Origin: Rhodamnia argentea
Taxonomy: Eukaryota > Streptophyta > Magnoliopsida > Myrtales > Myrtaceae
DNA length: 64,000 bases
Assembly (NCBI RefSeq): GCF_020921035.1
Contig: NC_063159.1
Coordinates: 9,278,501 to 9,342,500 of the forward strand
Direction: 5' to 3'
The position numbers and the translations under genes are program-made. Shown one piece after another: positions 1-13,774 of this stretch (within the stretch, counting starts at the first letter, position 1; every line of letters begins with the position of its first letter). Below the pieces are notes generated by a model. It had not been told where the DNA came from and did not search any database. It worked only from the letters and a program-made list of their open reading frames with translations.

Positions 1-3000
1 AGATGAAACCTAAACAAAATACAATCCACTTTCACTTTCTTCCCAATCAAAAAGAAAAGGAGAATTTGCTATGGTTTTGTTCAGTTTGATTCTATTTTTA
101 TACTGATAGCTTCCTTTCCTTTCCTTTTCTTTTAAGATGCGTTCTTCTTCAAAGGACGAACAAACATGTCCAAAGTAACTGATACCCAGGAAATGTAGAG
201 CACTAGTAGGAAGAAAACAAGCTTAATTCAAATCCTTATTCTCTTTTTCCATGTCCAGAACTCTAATGGAGGTGAATAACAGTCATGGTCCGACGCAAAA
301 AGAATATATGCAGACTGCCCTTCAAGCAAACAAACAAAAAAATTCCATTCAGTAGAAATTTTACCTTTCTCTTCCATCTTTTCAAACGCTGAAAGGGCAT
401 TACTTGTGTTAACATTTCCTAGCATTTCGTTAACTTTGGTTGCAGTCCTAAGAAAGAAAAAGAGAAAAGAAAAAAGATGAGCATCTCATATGAGTGACAG
501 AGCAAAACAGGAAGGGAAATAGCTATGGGAATGGCAGCGGCAAACTTTGCAGACTGAGCACGGGCTTTCAGAGTATCCTTTTTGGACTTTGCCTCTTGTA
601 TTTTGCTCTCCAAAAGCTACGCAAAAATGGAGTTCATGGAATGCAACTGTAACAAAATCAGTATCTCTATATGAATATACTCTGGAAATAAAATAACCAG
701 AAAAGAAGTATGGCCAGTTTTCTCTTTAAATCCAGAGGCCTATGCATAACAATCCCCTAGGCAAATTTAACAACCATATTAAGCTACTCATTTGCTAGCA
801 TGTATTCCTTTAACAAAAAGCTGATCTTTAGCTAGAACTACGCATGCTATGAGTGCTTTCAGCTATTACGGAGTTGAGACCAACTATCTGGTGGCTGAAG
901 CACATTACAAGTTACTCCAAGCCCATCGTTTTTTGTTACGCTTTTGAAAAACTGCTTGTGCTAACTTAGAAAGAAAGCAATGATTGGTTATAAGTAACAT
1001 TGAAAGAGACATCAAGTTTATTTCAACGTATATTGCACTGCTTTTAATTAAAGGGCTCAAAATGACCTTTTTCTCCGCTTTTTTCTTTTCAAACCCACAT
1101 CCTTTTGAACTGTTGTTTCAAAGCTAGTATAGAGACATAATTTAGTCAAAGGAATCTTCCCATCCCAATGGATTACCAGAGGTCATTTCTCACCTAAAGA
1201 CTACTGGTGACTGAGTTACACAAGTATACTGCCCAAATATGCTTTCACTGCACATTTAGGGTTAAGTAACCTTGGCAAGATGAGAACTTGACATACCCTG
1301 GTATTTGAGACCAAATTATCAACCACATTCTTCTGTTGATCATACTGTGCTTTTAAAGCACTGGCATTGTCCTGAAAAAGAAAATATTGCATCGAAAGAG
1401 CAATTAGACATTTCTCACTAATACCTCAAAGAAAAGTAACATTTCTAGATCTAGCCATAAGTAAATGAAAATCATCTCAAGTTGCATCATATGTCTATTC
1501 AAGACAAAAAAAAAATAGTCGAAAAATAATTATGACATTTGGCAATAATTATGAAATTATCGAGACTTAAAGAAAAAGGATGTACACATACATATCACAT
1601 GGTAATGAGTTCAGTTATAAAAGTAAAAGGTAAAGATTACAATGAGGTAAATGTTTGACCATGTTGAGAAACCTAAGCATCGAACTCCTTTGTTATCTAT
1701 AGTTATCAAACAAAATTAACAAGAAATATTTGAAGAAAAATTAGAATGGATTGGATGAATTGTAATGTGTATATATGACAGACCTTTTATGTAATAGACA
1801 GAAGATTAGAACTTCACCTAATATGTAGCAAAACAAGGACTTCATGTGAGTCAAAGCTGAAGCAATTTAGAAGAAAATAATAGAGACATATGCGCATAGA
1901 TTATTCTTTTCTTACTAAAAAGCACTCTGTTCCCCAAAGGTTCAAAAACCTTCCAGATCATGGAAGATTATTGTAAACAATGCATACAGATGTATAACCC
2001 AGTTATTGTATAAGTGCAGACTCAAAGAGCACAGGATAAAGCAGTCAAGAGCTATATTTGCTTTTGTTAAACACACTTCCTGAAAACCCTAATTATATGA
2101 TCACTCAATATAAGAATCTGAAAGGAAACAACAAAGTACTATCATTCTCATCTCCCTTTGAGAAGCAATCTCCAGGGGAAATTATCCAATTTCAACTATT
2201 TTTTCAGGAACTTTAGCTTACTACACTGAATTAATCTAAAAGAAATGCTGACGAAATATTATTATTGACTGTCACTTGTGAGACAATGAAATATTTGTGC
2301 CATTCAGTTTGAACTTTTGATGCAGCACCTTCAAAACATACTAAGCTGTCAGTATCTTAACGTTTCAAAAGTGACCGTGATAGTTTGTAGAGAAGGTAAT
2401 GTCTTATATTTCCTTGCTTTAACATAGTCAGCTGATGTGACCATAATTTCTGTTTCCTTGACGTTAGATTTGCCATATTGGCAGTCATGTGGCTTCCCGT
2501 CATCTCTCTCTCTCTCACTCATTACTTTGGCCCAAAAAAAAAAAAAAAGAAAGGAAAAGAAGATTTGCTGACTTGGGAAAACAACATGGATAGTCCACAT
2601 CATTATTTTAGCCCAATCAATGCTGACGTGACAATGCACATTAGAAAAATTCACATGACGTGGTGGTATAGTTAATGAAAGGACGGCATTGAATGGATTT
2701 TTGAAAGTTCATGGATTAGATTGAAATAAAAAAGAAGTGCATGGAACATATACGATATTGAAGAAAGTTTCAAGGACCACCCATGTCATTATCCCTATAT
2801 TCCGGGACAATGAATATCTTGCTGGCAATCTCATCACAATCAGAAGAAACTAAAAATAGAGCAAGATAAGAGAACACCGGTTTTAGTTAAGTAATGGTCC
2901 ACAACTCCAAAGAAGAATATTATGAAAAAAAATTTGCAAAATAAAAATACAACTTACAGCATAAGATTTTCTCCTTTTAAGAGCCTCACGTGCAAGATCT

Positions 3001-4910
3001 TCCTCTCCCTTCTGCAGAGCCAGTTGAGCCTTGCGATACCTAAGACAGAGAATTAGTATCGTACAACAATAACCTCATCAAAATTAGCGGAAAACTAGTC
3101 TAATCCCATATACCACTCTCCCGAGGCCTGCTCTGCGGCTTTATATTTGTTCTCCAACCGCTTTTGAGATGCAATTACCTTTAAGGATCACATGGGATCT
3201 ATTTAGAACAACATTCCAAAGTAACAAGAGACAAACTATGGTTAATAAACTAGGCAACTTCATAACAAAGATCATTTTGAAGCTTCTAGGAGCAGGAATT
3301 TTCAAACTATACTACTCTTCATCAAGCTCGAATCACTTGCTGCTCACCTTTCCACATTTAAGAAAACAGAGAATTATATATTGAAGAAGCGAAGTGAATA
3401 AGAAGAAGTGAAAAAAGACAGGACAGAAAGAGAAGGAAAACATGCAGCAAGAATTGGAAAGCTTACTTGAGCTGTTGCTTGCCTCATTTTTATCAAGTCG
3501 TCATTCATTTCAAGCACTGTCTGTTCTAAAATCTTCTCTGGATCTTCAAAAGTACTTATGACTGCATTGGCATAAGACTGCAGTTGGAAAGAAGTGAATC
3601 AGATTATATGCTGAAATTGAAAGCAAAACAAGATACTGTGGTGTGAATATGTGAACAGATCCATGAACTCAACCTTGACCACGCGAGCAAACCGATCAAA
3701 AAGATTCATACGAGCACCAAGAGCGCCACCACTTCTTCTTTGACAATCCGATCCTTTGCAACGAGCAATTCTGAGTTTTGTAACTCTTAAAGCCCCGACT
3801 GCATGAATATTTATGTTGTGTATGTAACTGTTCAATGAAAAAGATATATGGTGGAATTGCACTATACACATAAGTTTAAGACTTTTGGTGCCCTTATCCC
3901 TTGTCCAATAAGTATTGCAAAAGAACAAATATGCTTTCAACTCTGGTATAGGCAGAGTAAAGGTACAACGTCTAGAGTTTCCAGTTTTAACCGCACAGGA
4001 TTTTGATGATGTCAAACAGAGGGTCGTGCATCTCTAAGGGAGAACATCCAACAGCATGCTACAGACCACTTAAACTTGGCCAAGCGCGTTGCCCCATGGT
4101 AAGAACCTCTTCTATAGATCTTCGCAAGGAAACGCATATCCTCTTCATTTGAGGTCTGGCAGTTCTATCATTTACTGCAGACATGGAAGCATAAGGTAAA
4201 TAAACTGTCTCTCACATCTATCTCTACGCAAATAAAGCCATCTAAGATATCTTCCAATGGCTCTGGGAATGCTTAACTTCGACCTAAATTCTCTCCCTGA
4301 CGAAAAAGGAGATAGCGGACTTATCGCCTCATGGTGTTCTCACAGTGCAATCAAAGGCCTCTTTTTTTTTTTTTTCCATCCCTTTCCTTTCTTTTCAAAA
4401 AATCTACCAGGAATTCATACTTTTCTCGCGAAATACACTATCAAGGGAACCTATCTCCGCTTCTGATTTAGTCATCACTGTACTAAACATGCGAGGGGAA
4501 ACATTCCTTCTCATCAGTAACATCACGCCGCTAGAACACAACCCTAATAGGCATCGCACTTTGGTTCCTTTTCCTTCTTCCCGCAGTCGCATTCCACACT
4601 ACCAATCAGGAAGTTCCAACACCAATGCAATCTCTTCAAACCCACTGCCTGTTCTTTCGCATTCGCCCATAAGCTTCCAATCCCATACTCCAAAAACAAT
4701 CAGTTTCACAGGGAACGGAAAAATCACTACAGTCAGCACTTCAACTCGGAGAAAACCGGTAAAAATCTAGCGAGAAGACGCACCTCCGCCGTTGAAAAAG
4801 GAGGTCATGAGAGGCTTCTTGATGATGCAGAGGCCATCGCCGGAGCTTGAGGAAGAAGCAGGCAACGTCGGCGGAGTCAAACCTGCGAAAGTCTGCAACT
4901 TCACGGCCAT
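1..4910 (-). CDS. VIPP1: VIPP1/IM30, PspA-family membrane-remodelling protein of plastids (3' end outside window)
   Basis: Eight exons are visible on the minus strand: 4784-4910, 3674-3798, 3467-3577, 3114-3178, 2958-3039, 1297-1371, 546-616 and 365-447. All joins keep the frame with GT-AG ends. The last donor is at 364, so the final exon(s) lie left of the window. The product starts [10 protein letters not shown] with a serine-rich stretch typical of a plastid transit peptide. Exon 2 then gives the PspA start [12 protein letters not shown], followed by the coiled-coil signatures [46 protein letters not shown]-like text in exon 5, and [15 protein letters not shown]1 assembles into rings and rods on the inner envelope and thylakoid membranes and is needed for thylakoid formation and upkeep; that is family knowledge. 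The VIPP1-specific C-terminal tail cannot be checked here. It shares an upstream region with the divergent DPH2 gene. Confidence 0.93.
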
Positions 4911-5516
4911 TGAGTTCGTTCTCGGACTGAGCTCTCCGAAGTTCAAACGTTGCAGAAGAAGTACATGTAGGAGGAGGACGACTCGGCTGGGAGGAGTGCG
5001 CTCCCTTCCGGGATAATATTTATTTTATTTTTAAGTCCTAGATTAAATTTCATTTTCCGGAAAAGGGAAAAATGAGGAAATAAATAGCGCCCGTCACAAA
5101 TTATGCGATAGAAAATATATAATTAAACATCACCCGCCCGCCAAGGGCCTTTGGGTCCGATGCCCGACCCGCTTTCTGCCGGTCCACGGTTCCGGTTCCT
5201 CAAAAAGGTGGAATCGGGTTTGGAACCGCCGGTTCCGGTTCCGGTTCGGAACCGCCAGTTCCTAGGCCCAATAACTCTTTTTCGCGGGCTTTCCCCTTTT
5301 TTTTTAAAAAAATCGGATCGGAACCGTGGGCCTGGTCAACGGGCCGGTTCCGGGCCCCGGTTCAATATTGGCCACCTCATCCATTGATCATATAGCAACG
5401 GAGGTTAACGGTTGCCATTCGCCGCCGGCGCTAAAACAAGAGCTTCCTTCTTCGCTCATCTTCGTCGTCGCTCTCTCTCTCTCTGCGTGGAGCTTAAAGA
5501 GACGCGTCTTCGAGCC
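4911..5516. promoter_or_regulatory. Shared 606-bp head-to-head promoter region of VIPP1 and DPH2
   Basis: The start codons of VIPP1 (minus, 4910) and DPH2 (plus, 5517) are 606 bp apart with no gene between them. The middle (about 5150-5360) holds many copies of GGTTCC/GGAACC. An AGGCCCAATA box lies at 5264-5273; it contains the GGCCCA site II element often found in promoters of plant housekeeping genes. A CT-rich tract (about 5469-5486) precedes the DPH2 start, as in many plant 5' leaders. That this is one bidirectional promoter is inference from spacing. Confidence 0.5.
5150..5360. repeat. GGTTCC-rich direct and inverted short repeats
   Basis: GGTTCC occurs repeatedly here, several times as tandem GGTTCCGGTTCC and several times inverted as GGAACCG. 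The stretch is much richer in GC than its flanks. Arrays of this motif are scattered through plant genomes, usually inside transposon-derived sequence, but I see no clear ends or target duplication here. Confidence 0.55.
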
Positions 5517-8500
5517 ATGGATTTGGAATCGTTTTACGAAATCGATCGCACGGCGGAGTTCATCCTGAGTCGGAACTTCGCCAGAGTCGCTTTGCAGGTA
5601 CCAAGCGAGCCCCTACCTATTCTGCTGCCGTCTTTTGGCCCCTTTGAAGTTTCGAAGGCGAAACACGAGCTGACGTTATCTAGCTCTCTTACGGCTGGAT
5701 GATATGAATAACACACTTCTCTTTGGTGAATGCTAAACTAAGGAAATAGTGATCTTGACTAAATCCTGATTGGAGAAGTTTTGTAATTGCAAAATCCTGA
5801 TTCGCCCTTTGCGACATATGTAATTGGATAGATAAGCATGTAGGGTCGAAAGTGATGGTGGCATGGGGAGTATTCACCGGTTCTGTATCCATGACAACAG
5901 GGTGTTGTTTTCGTGTTCATGGTTTAATGAGCTTATGGTTATTGGCTTAGCCTTTAGTTCTGTAGTCCACGTCGATCCGTTTGTTCTTTTTTCGTGTAAG
6001 AATACTTTTCTAGTTGAAGATATGACGAATTGAGGGAATGCATTTCTTGCAAGGTCCGATTTTGCTTGTTTTTTCGGACAGTTTCCGGATGACCTGTTAA
6101 AGGATTCAACAAAGGTGGTGAGAGCTTTACGTACGAAACTTGCTTCTCTGAGAGCATCTTCCGGTGAGGAAAACAGAGGAGACCATGATGTCGGACTATT
6201 TGTGATGGCAGACATCACCTTTGGTAGTTGTTGCGTGGACGAGGTCGGGGCTTCGCATATTAATGCTGACTGTGTCATACATTATGGGCATACTTGTCTT
6301 ACTCCGTGAGTATTCTCCTTGAGTGGTTGCTCGTCTGATGTTGTTCGTTCACTTGGAATAGTTGATGGATTTGATTGGGTGCATCATGTAATCGTTTCAT
6401 CTGTGTCAGTTTACCTAATTCCTATTATTAGAAAGCCAATGAAGATATCAATTGACATGCATCTATATTGCCCTGGATGTTGATGCCTTTCTTGCTTCCT
6501 CTGCAGCACATCAACCCTTCCAGCATTTTTTGTTTTTGGAAAGGCTCCTATAAATGTATCAACTTGTGTAAACAACCTATTGCACACTGCTAGTACAGCT
6601 GGTCAACCTGTTATGGTAAGAGATAATTTCTTACTGCTTCATGTTGGATTACTTAATGACATGCTTTACCTTTTGTAGTTTTAAAAAGTTGGGAACATTA
6701 CGGACAGTTCCCACCTTTGAAATGTTCCAACTTAGTTGCCTGCATGATTTTGAGAAGTAATTTGATATTTGCCCATGTGCTTTTCATTACAACCTAATTA
6801 ATGATTCTATTAGGACATCCTGATGATTCTCTGTGCCTAGGCGTAACCGTGATTTGTAAATATATATCCATATATGACTTGATGAAATAAGGACATTACT
6901 AAAGAAGCCTCCAGTTACTTGATTTTTTTTGCCTTTAGCCTTTTTCTTTTTGCTTAATCTATATTTTGCAACTCACACACTTTGCCTTTTTTAAATTTGG
7001 AACTCCAGAAACTGTCAAAACACTAAAATGTTGACACGTTGATTTCCATACAATTTTCTCATATTTTTTTTCAAATTTAAATAATATTTGTAATCTTTGG
7101 CGGGAAACCTTTAGCTTTTGCTTAGGTGTACACAAACAGGCCCTCAAGTTTATATTAGATATAGAGGTTTCGAGAGTCGAGACTCTAGCCCATTCATTAC
7201 ATAAAAGATTTTAAGTCTGATGTTTGTTTGACTTGCTTAAAATTGGTGGGAGGGGTTTGGCTTTTAGCTTTTTTCTTTAGCTTGAGGTTTTGGCAATCCG
7301 GTGCTAAATTTTTAAGTTTGATAATTAACTCCTGAAATCTTAAAACATATTGATTAAGTTCACCCTGCCCTCCCCCTAAAAAGAAAGAAGACGCTTAACT
7401 CTTTGCGAGAATTTGTGATCTCACATGGTTTATTCTCGTCCACAGGTTCTTTTTGGGCTGGAATATGCCTATGCTATGCTGGATGTGAGAAAGGCAGTGT
7501 TGGAAGCATTACTATCGTATGAATCCCAAGCTGAACTGGAAATACAATTTTCTGATGTTGTATGTTCAGTGCTAGATCCCTCAGGGAAGTCTGGCGACTC
7601 TTGCGGAATCACAGAATTGGTTGGTGTGTCTCATGCCAATGATGCTGTTGGTGTACAAAGTATCACTAGGCACAGCACTGGAGGTCTAGTGTGGAATGTG
7701 CCTCAAGGGCGCAAAGTGGAGGAATACTCAATGTTTTGGATAGGGTCAGAGAATGCTGCATTTGCAAATTTGGTTTTGACATTCAATGGGTGTGAAATAG
7801 GTATGTCAATTTTGGATATATTGTATTCTTTGAAATGTTCGTTGTAAAGGCCCTCGAGCTGGTGAGGAGAAGAGGCTAGGCCTTCCTTAAATTTATTGTT
7901 TATGTGGCATGACATTAAATCTGTCCTTGCTAAAGAGATTATTCCTTGAACCTCTACTTGCTGCATTTGAATCTAATTTGCATAAGTTTCTTATTTATTT
8001 TGCCGGCAGAAAAACACATGGAGTGCCAATATTTGTATACGGCGCTCACTTTAGTACCAATATTTTTTTTTTTGGATCACTTAAGTGCCAAAATCAGAGA
8101 ACAACGATCAGCTAAGTGCCAATTCCAGCCAAAAACAATCACTTAAGTGCCAATTTCGGCCAAATAGTACACGTGGCATTTTTAATTAAATTTTTAATAT
8201 TATGTGGAATTTGTTTTAAAAAAAGTCAATCCACATGGCATCCATGTGGCAATTTAAAAAAAAAAAAATAGTCCACGTGGACGCCACGTGTAATATCATT
8301 TTACAAAATAAGCTAAAATACTTTAAAAAATTAAATTAAATTTAAAAAAAATCTGTATAACCTAAAAAAAAAATTGGGCGAGGGCTTCAGCCCTTGCCGC
8401 CGCAGCCCGCCGTCGCCGGCAATGGCCGGCGAAGGGTGGGGGCTGGTCAGCTGGGGTTGGCGACCCCCGGCCACTAGTCGGCGGGGCGGGGGTCACCCCG

Positions 8501-11500
8501 CCGAGGGCTAGCAAGCTAGCGGCGGCAAGGGCCGTGCAAGCCTTCGCCGCTGCAGCTCATCTTGATTTTTTTTTTTACTTTTTTTTTTTTTTGTTATTTA
8601 GTCAATTTTGCAATTACAAATGCTGAAGTTCTGATTTTTTTGGTATTTTTTTACATTTTTTTCATTTTTTTTTCAGTTTTTAGCTTATTAGGTGGAATTT
8701 TTTATTAAGTTTTGACTTTTTTATTGCTGATTGGGGTTCCCGGCGTACCACGTATGCGCCACGTATGATTTCCGGCAAGCCACGTTAGACTTGTCATTGA
8801 AATAGTCGTTTTTCAAAAAAATTGGCACTTAAGTGATAAAAAAAATATATTGGCACTAAATTGAGCATCGTATACAAATATTGGCACTCTAGGTGTTCTT
8901 CCGCCTTATTTTGCCACTATCTGCAAAATTGAGTTGATAATAATCCTCTCCTACAAATAACAGCTGTTGACAATGACATGCTGTTTGTACAGTCTAGCTA
9001 AGTGGGATCATACTTAACATAAATTCTTCAATGCCACTGTACTGTTTTTATATTCTGCCATGTCTCTCTTGTGCATTACCTGTGTGTTTAGTGGGAATTT
9101 TATATGTGTTATGGTTGTGATGGTACTGGGGTTGGGGGAGGACGAGGGTGAGGGGCAGTGTCAATGTCAAACAGGGTCCAACCTCTAATTAGAAGATTAA
9201 GGAGCAAAGAACTTCCTGAGTCAGCAAATGTTCTGTATCCAATGCTTGCCATTGGGTTCATTGACCACCTTAATAATCTGCATCATACATCAGTATATCA
9301 TGTAGAAACTATTCAAAGGCTTGCAACTATAGCATTACTAAGAGTCCGGTCTATGTAAAACTTTATCTAGAGGTATGACAGTGCATTAACAGGTCTTCTT
9401 AACTATTGTAAATATGCAAATGAGAACCAATTACGAGTTTTTAAATTTGATAGACTCCATGTGAGTGGGATCCATCGAACTCTTCTTCATAGGTTGGATT
9501 CGTGGTGCTTATTGCCTTTCTTCTCGGAAAGTTCTTCAGATGTACCATTTATCGGCTTGTTGTTGATTCTGATAAATGTAATGATAGCCTATGTGTTCTT
9601 GTGCCTGTGAAATAATTGAAAGTATGATGTGTCCATAATTTTTCTTTCACTAAGGAGAAAACTCACCAGTCAAGGGAGTGCCTTCCATGTGCAAAACTAC
9701 ATACATGAGACAGAGTCTATCAAATCTAAATGGGTCTGAGTGTGCTTCTATGATATTGGGTGAACACCAAAACTTAATAGCTGTAGGCATCTGTTTTTTG
9801 TGAAATCAACCCTAGAATCTATGTTATGGAATGCTTTTTCTCTGATACTTGCAGCTTCAACCTAGTATAGACCCACGATTTCTGATGCGGAGATCTTTAT
9901 CTGTGTTGAGTTATTTTTTGTTATCTTGGTCATGGGTATTGCAAAGTCACGGAGGATGACAGGCTGGATCAAATGCGTCCGTAATTATAGTGTCAATACC
10001 TGGTCACGCCAGCAATAATATTGTAGCCTAGGACGTCCTGTGGCAACTTGATGATAACAGTCAAGTGCTGAAAGTTTCTTATTACCTCTGACATTCCTCC
10101 TCAATAAAGTTCTCTACCCCTTACCTCCGTGCCTTGATGTGAAATTGCACGTGCAGGACTTAAGTGCCTGATGTTGGACAATTTGCTCTACGATCTCTAT
10201 CCTGTGATTTTGTCTAAACTTCAGCCCTTTTAGTTGACCTTCAGTCATATAGGTCTAATCACCTTACTGAGTACTTCTGCCTGAGCTTACTGTCTTATCA
10301 ATCTATCATATATACATTTTTATTGGTCTAATCATTTAAGTACTTCTTGCCTGAGCTTGAGTGAGCTACGTACAGCTTTTAAAGGAAATTATAGAAAAAT
10401 TTAACATCTGCTGGATCAAAGAAGTTTTGCATTTACTCTTCCATTTACCTCGAAATAACAAGGATATATGAGATGTATATAATTAGATGTTTCATCTTAG
10501 ACCAGTCTTATCATTTTTTTTTTGCATTTCCATTTTTAGCAAACTTCATTTTAGACTAATGATGATTGGTTTCAGTCAGATATGATGCGACAGAAGATCG
10601 CTTGGTGACAGATTTATCACAACAGAGAAAAATACTTAAGCGTAGGTATTATTTCAACGAAATTGTTGCTTCTGTCTCTCCCCCGGGGCCCTAATGCTTC
10701 TACTCTTCTTGATAGAAACAATGAAAGCTTGTGATTTGTTTTTGGAATCAGCTCTGTATTAAATTCACATTAATATCATGCAGATACTTCCTGGTGGAGA
10801 AAGCAAAAGATGCTAATATTGTTGGGATTTTGGTGGGGACCCTCGGTGTTGGTATGTTCTGCTCATAATTTCTGGTGGGGTGCTTGCGTTTAAGTAGCCA
10901 GTCTTCCTCTTTCTGGGAATACTAAACTTGTCCTTCTGGCAGAAGGATTATGTGCTTTTGAAAGGGTTAAAAGTGCCCACAATTTGTGTTAGCTCTGTGC
11001 AACTTCGAACTAGTCTTAAAACGTAGATCTCTGTCCAATCTCGCACTTTCCAGTATTTCATGATTCATAAGTTGCATTCTTTTTGGGGGTAGGGTGGTAT
11101 AATATAAACTATGTACATTGTTTACACTATTGATGATTCGAAATAATCATATTATATTCTGTGAACAGACGTTGTCAATGTATATTTATAAAATGATCTA
11201 AGAAAAACATAAGTATACTTGGGATAGAATTGTTGAATGTGAGAGGGTAATTAAAAGAGAGCTTATGAAGATTCATCAATTTGTGGCTGGACCAAAAAGA
11301 AAAGTAAAAAAACAGAAGATGTGATAGGTTCAGATGTTATCTTGACATGCTGTTAATCTCTGATTGTCTTGCTCTATGTTTCAAAGTTTCATATGTTGCA
11401 TCTGCTGCTAGGAGAAAAGCCGTGCAACGATTATGCTTGTGCTTTTGTTGGGACATTTGTCTAACTCTCAAATTGTGTTGAAGCTGGCTATCTTCATATG

Positions 11501-12953
11501 ATACATCAAATGAAAGAGCTGGTCACAGGAGCTGGAAAAAAGGCATATATTCTTGCCATGGGGAGACCAAATCCTGCAAAGCTTGCCAACTTCCCTGAGG
11601 TTAACTCCGATGCATGAAATATCATTTTTCTTGACCTTATGAGCGAGACTACCTCAGAATCTCTGATGACTGTTTCATTCTTGCCGCAGTGCGATGTTTT
11701 CATCTATGTCTCCTGTGCCCAAACGGCTCTGCTGGACAGCAAAGAGTTTTTGGCTCCTGTAATCACACCATTTGAAGCCATGATAGCTTTCAAGAGGTAC
11801 CGAGTGATTGCCTAACTTCTGTCATGGTTCAGTTATGTCTAGTTTTTAAACTACTAGGATTCCTAATCTCTCCGCCCTCTCTTCATTAAGTTCTTTCCAT
11901 CTTTGATGTCCTCTGGTTGCTGTGTTCCCCTCTTGCGGTTATAAAGAACTGTAATGTTCAAGTAGTTATGGTACTATGATGAAAATTGGTTTCAGGATAT
12001 GAGAAACAGTTTTTAGACAGCGTCTTCCTTGCCAGTCTCCTTATGTCTATGTTTACTCTGGCTCATGATAGTGCATGGTTGTATGCCAGGATGTTCATGG
12101 TTGAGTTTTCTTGTTGCAATTAAATTATAGGAAAATGAAGAAGAGCATTCTAAGGGATTATCCACTAAAGAATTCTACCTACAATTTGGCATGTGATTGA
12201 AAGAATGTGATAAGTGGCCAAAAAGTGTTTTTTAGTATGAATATTGAGTTATCAACCTATGTGTCTGCTCCTCCTGGTTAACCAAAAAAAACTGAAAAAG
12301 AGTTCCTGTCCGCACATGTGCCAAGTATAAGTAAATTTAAGGGATTATCCACTGAAGTATCAGTTATGCGGCGCTCTGTCATTGTCCCTTGGTATAATTG
12401 CTATTTATGGTTGCTAACACATCTACATTTCACTGCACTAGTGGAAGTCAATGGACAGGAGAGTACGTTATGGAATTTCGGGATTTGATTAAATTATCCC
12501 CAGAAGAAGTCAGGAAACCATCAGAAGAAGCTCGTTTCTCCTTCCTTCAGGGTGGATATGTAGAAGACCAAAATCTGGATGGTATTCTTTCTGTGTGACC
12601 ATATTTCAGAGATACGTCTGACATGCAGAGAAATGCCCCCTGGTTATGATCATTAGCTACCTATTTCTTCTGCTCAATTTTTTGTTTTTTTGGCTCCACT
12701 AGGGCTTGACGAGGAAGATTATGAAGGGGATCTCGCATTGGCGCGTGCCGCAGAGAAGGCTCTTTCACTGCGCGACAGGTGTCCCAATTCTGTTGTCAAA
12801 GGAATGGCTAAATCTGGGGCTGAGTTTCTCGCAGCTAGAACCTATCACGGTCTTGACATGGATAGCTACAGTTCTTCCCCAGAGCCGTTTATAGTTGGCA
12901 GGACGGGCAAGGCGTCAGGGTATGAGGATGAGAAAAGCCGTGAGAAGGATTAG
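5517..12953 (+). CDS. DPH2: Diphthamide biosynthesis protein 2 (DPH2)
   Basis: Ten exons: 5517-5597, 6082-6305, 6507-6615, 7446-7800, 10576-10645, 10784-10851, 11484-11599, 11690-11796, 12442-12581 and 12703-12953. They join in frame to 506 residues, a normal plant DPH2 length. The ATG heads MDLESFYEIDRTAEFI, the conserved DPH2 N-terminus. Family landmarks are FVMADITFGSCCVDEVGAS (Cys77/Cys78 region), HYGHTCLTP, VRYDATEDRLVTDLSQQRK, YILAMGRPNPAKLANFPE, the third-domain Cys in YVSCAQTALLD, and GSQWTGEYVMEF. DPH2 pairs with DPH1 in a radical-SAM iron-sulfur complex that moves an aminocarboxypropyl group onto a histidine of eEF2, the first step of diphthamide synthesis in the cytosol. Intron 4 is unusually long (2.8 kb) and carries a Mutator-like element. 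Confidence 0.95.
8005..8905. mobile_element. Non-autonomous Mutator-like element (901 bp) in DPH2 intron 4
   Basis: The element is bounded by a perfect 10-bp direct duplication TTATTTTGCC (7995-8004 and 8906-8915). Its ends are long inverted repeats: left GGCAGAAAAACACATGGAG, right (reverse complement) GGCGGAAGAACACCTAGAG. Both continue with GTGCCAATATTTGTATACG, so the inverted repeat is about 60 bp with few mismatches. The inner part repeats the motif AAGTGCCAA and has a GC-rich core (about 8385-8550) between A/T-rich arms. There is no transposase reading frame. Long inverted repeats plus a 9-10-bp duplication fit the Mutator superfamily. The element lies wholly within the intron. Confidence 0.8.
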
Positions 12954-13700
12954 ATGGGTCTGATAAAAAGTTTAGCTGCATTGAAGTTCCCGGATGCGAC
13001 CTACTGACCACCTTGATCTTTGAAGTTGGCGTAGTTCGGTTGATGGACAAATTCCGGTGGCCCCTCATTCGGTACTCTCATCGTCAATTCATGTCGCCGG
13101 CGAGCAGAAGGCAGTGACACCAGGTGTGTTAGCTTGGGATCGAAGGGTGAACATGGAGTGTAACATATAACGGCAAACATGGAATGCAATATATAATTAT
13201 TGGTCTCTAGCAAATTAGTTTAAGAGAGGAAAGTTTAATTTTAGGGGGATTGCCATAAAGTATTGGGGAAAATTCTGTTGTAATTACATGATAGTGAGAG
13301 CTTTTGCTCTTGCTTCGTCATAGCTTTAGCTTTACTGTGTTCTGTAATTACAGTTACGGTTCCGTAGCAACTTTTTTGATATCGTTGTGGTTGTTCCTTT
13401 GACCAAATAAAACAATGCAAGCTACCTGTACAGCATTTGGACGATACCTTTTGACTTCTTAATAAAAACGTGAAAACGCTCTCTGGTGTTCATACGTGGA
13501 AGCTAATCATTTTCAACGACGGGGAAAGAGAAGAACGCAAGTCGACAACCACCTCGTCGCAAATGGGGATGGCTCCGAGAATTGGTCAGAATGAATCTAG
13601 AAACGAAGTGATTGGTGTCGTGGTGGTCAAACTTTGTTTTTTTGCGGTGAGGATGTTTCCTAGAACTGTTTTAAGTCTGGGACGATAATGTGGGAAGCTT
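12954..13700. other. DPH2 3' flank and intergenic spacer
   Basis: The DPH2 stop is followed by its probable 3' untranslated region. An AATAAA hexamer lies near 13406. Nothing else here has a recognisable product; the short open frames have no family features. Confidence 0.5.
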
Positions 13701-13774
13701 CATCTGTGAAATGGTCTCCTTTGAATTCGAGTGCCCACGTTTTGAAAATGAGCATAGCCCATTAAAGATGCGGT

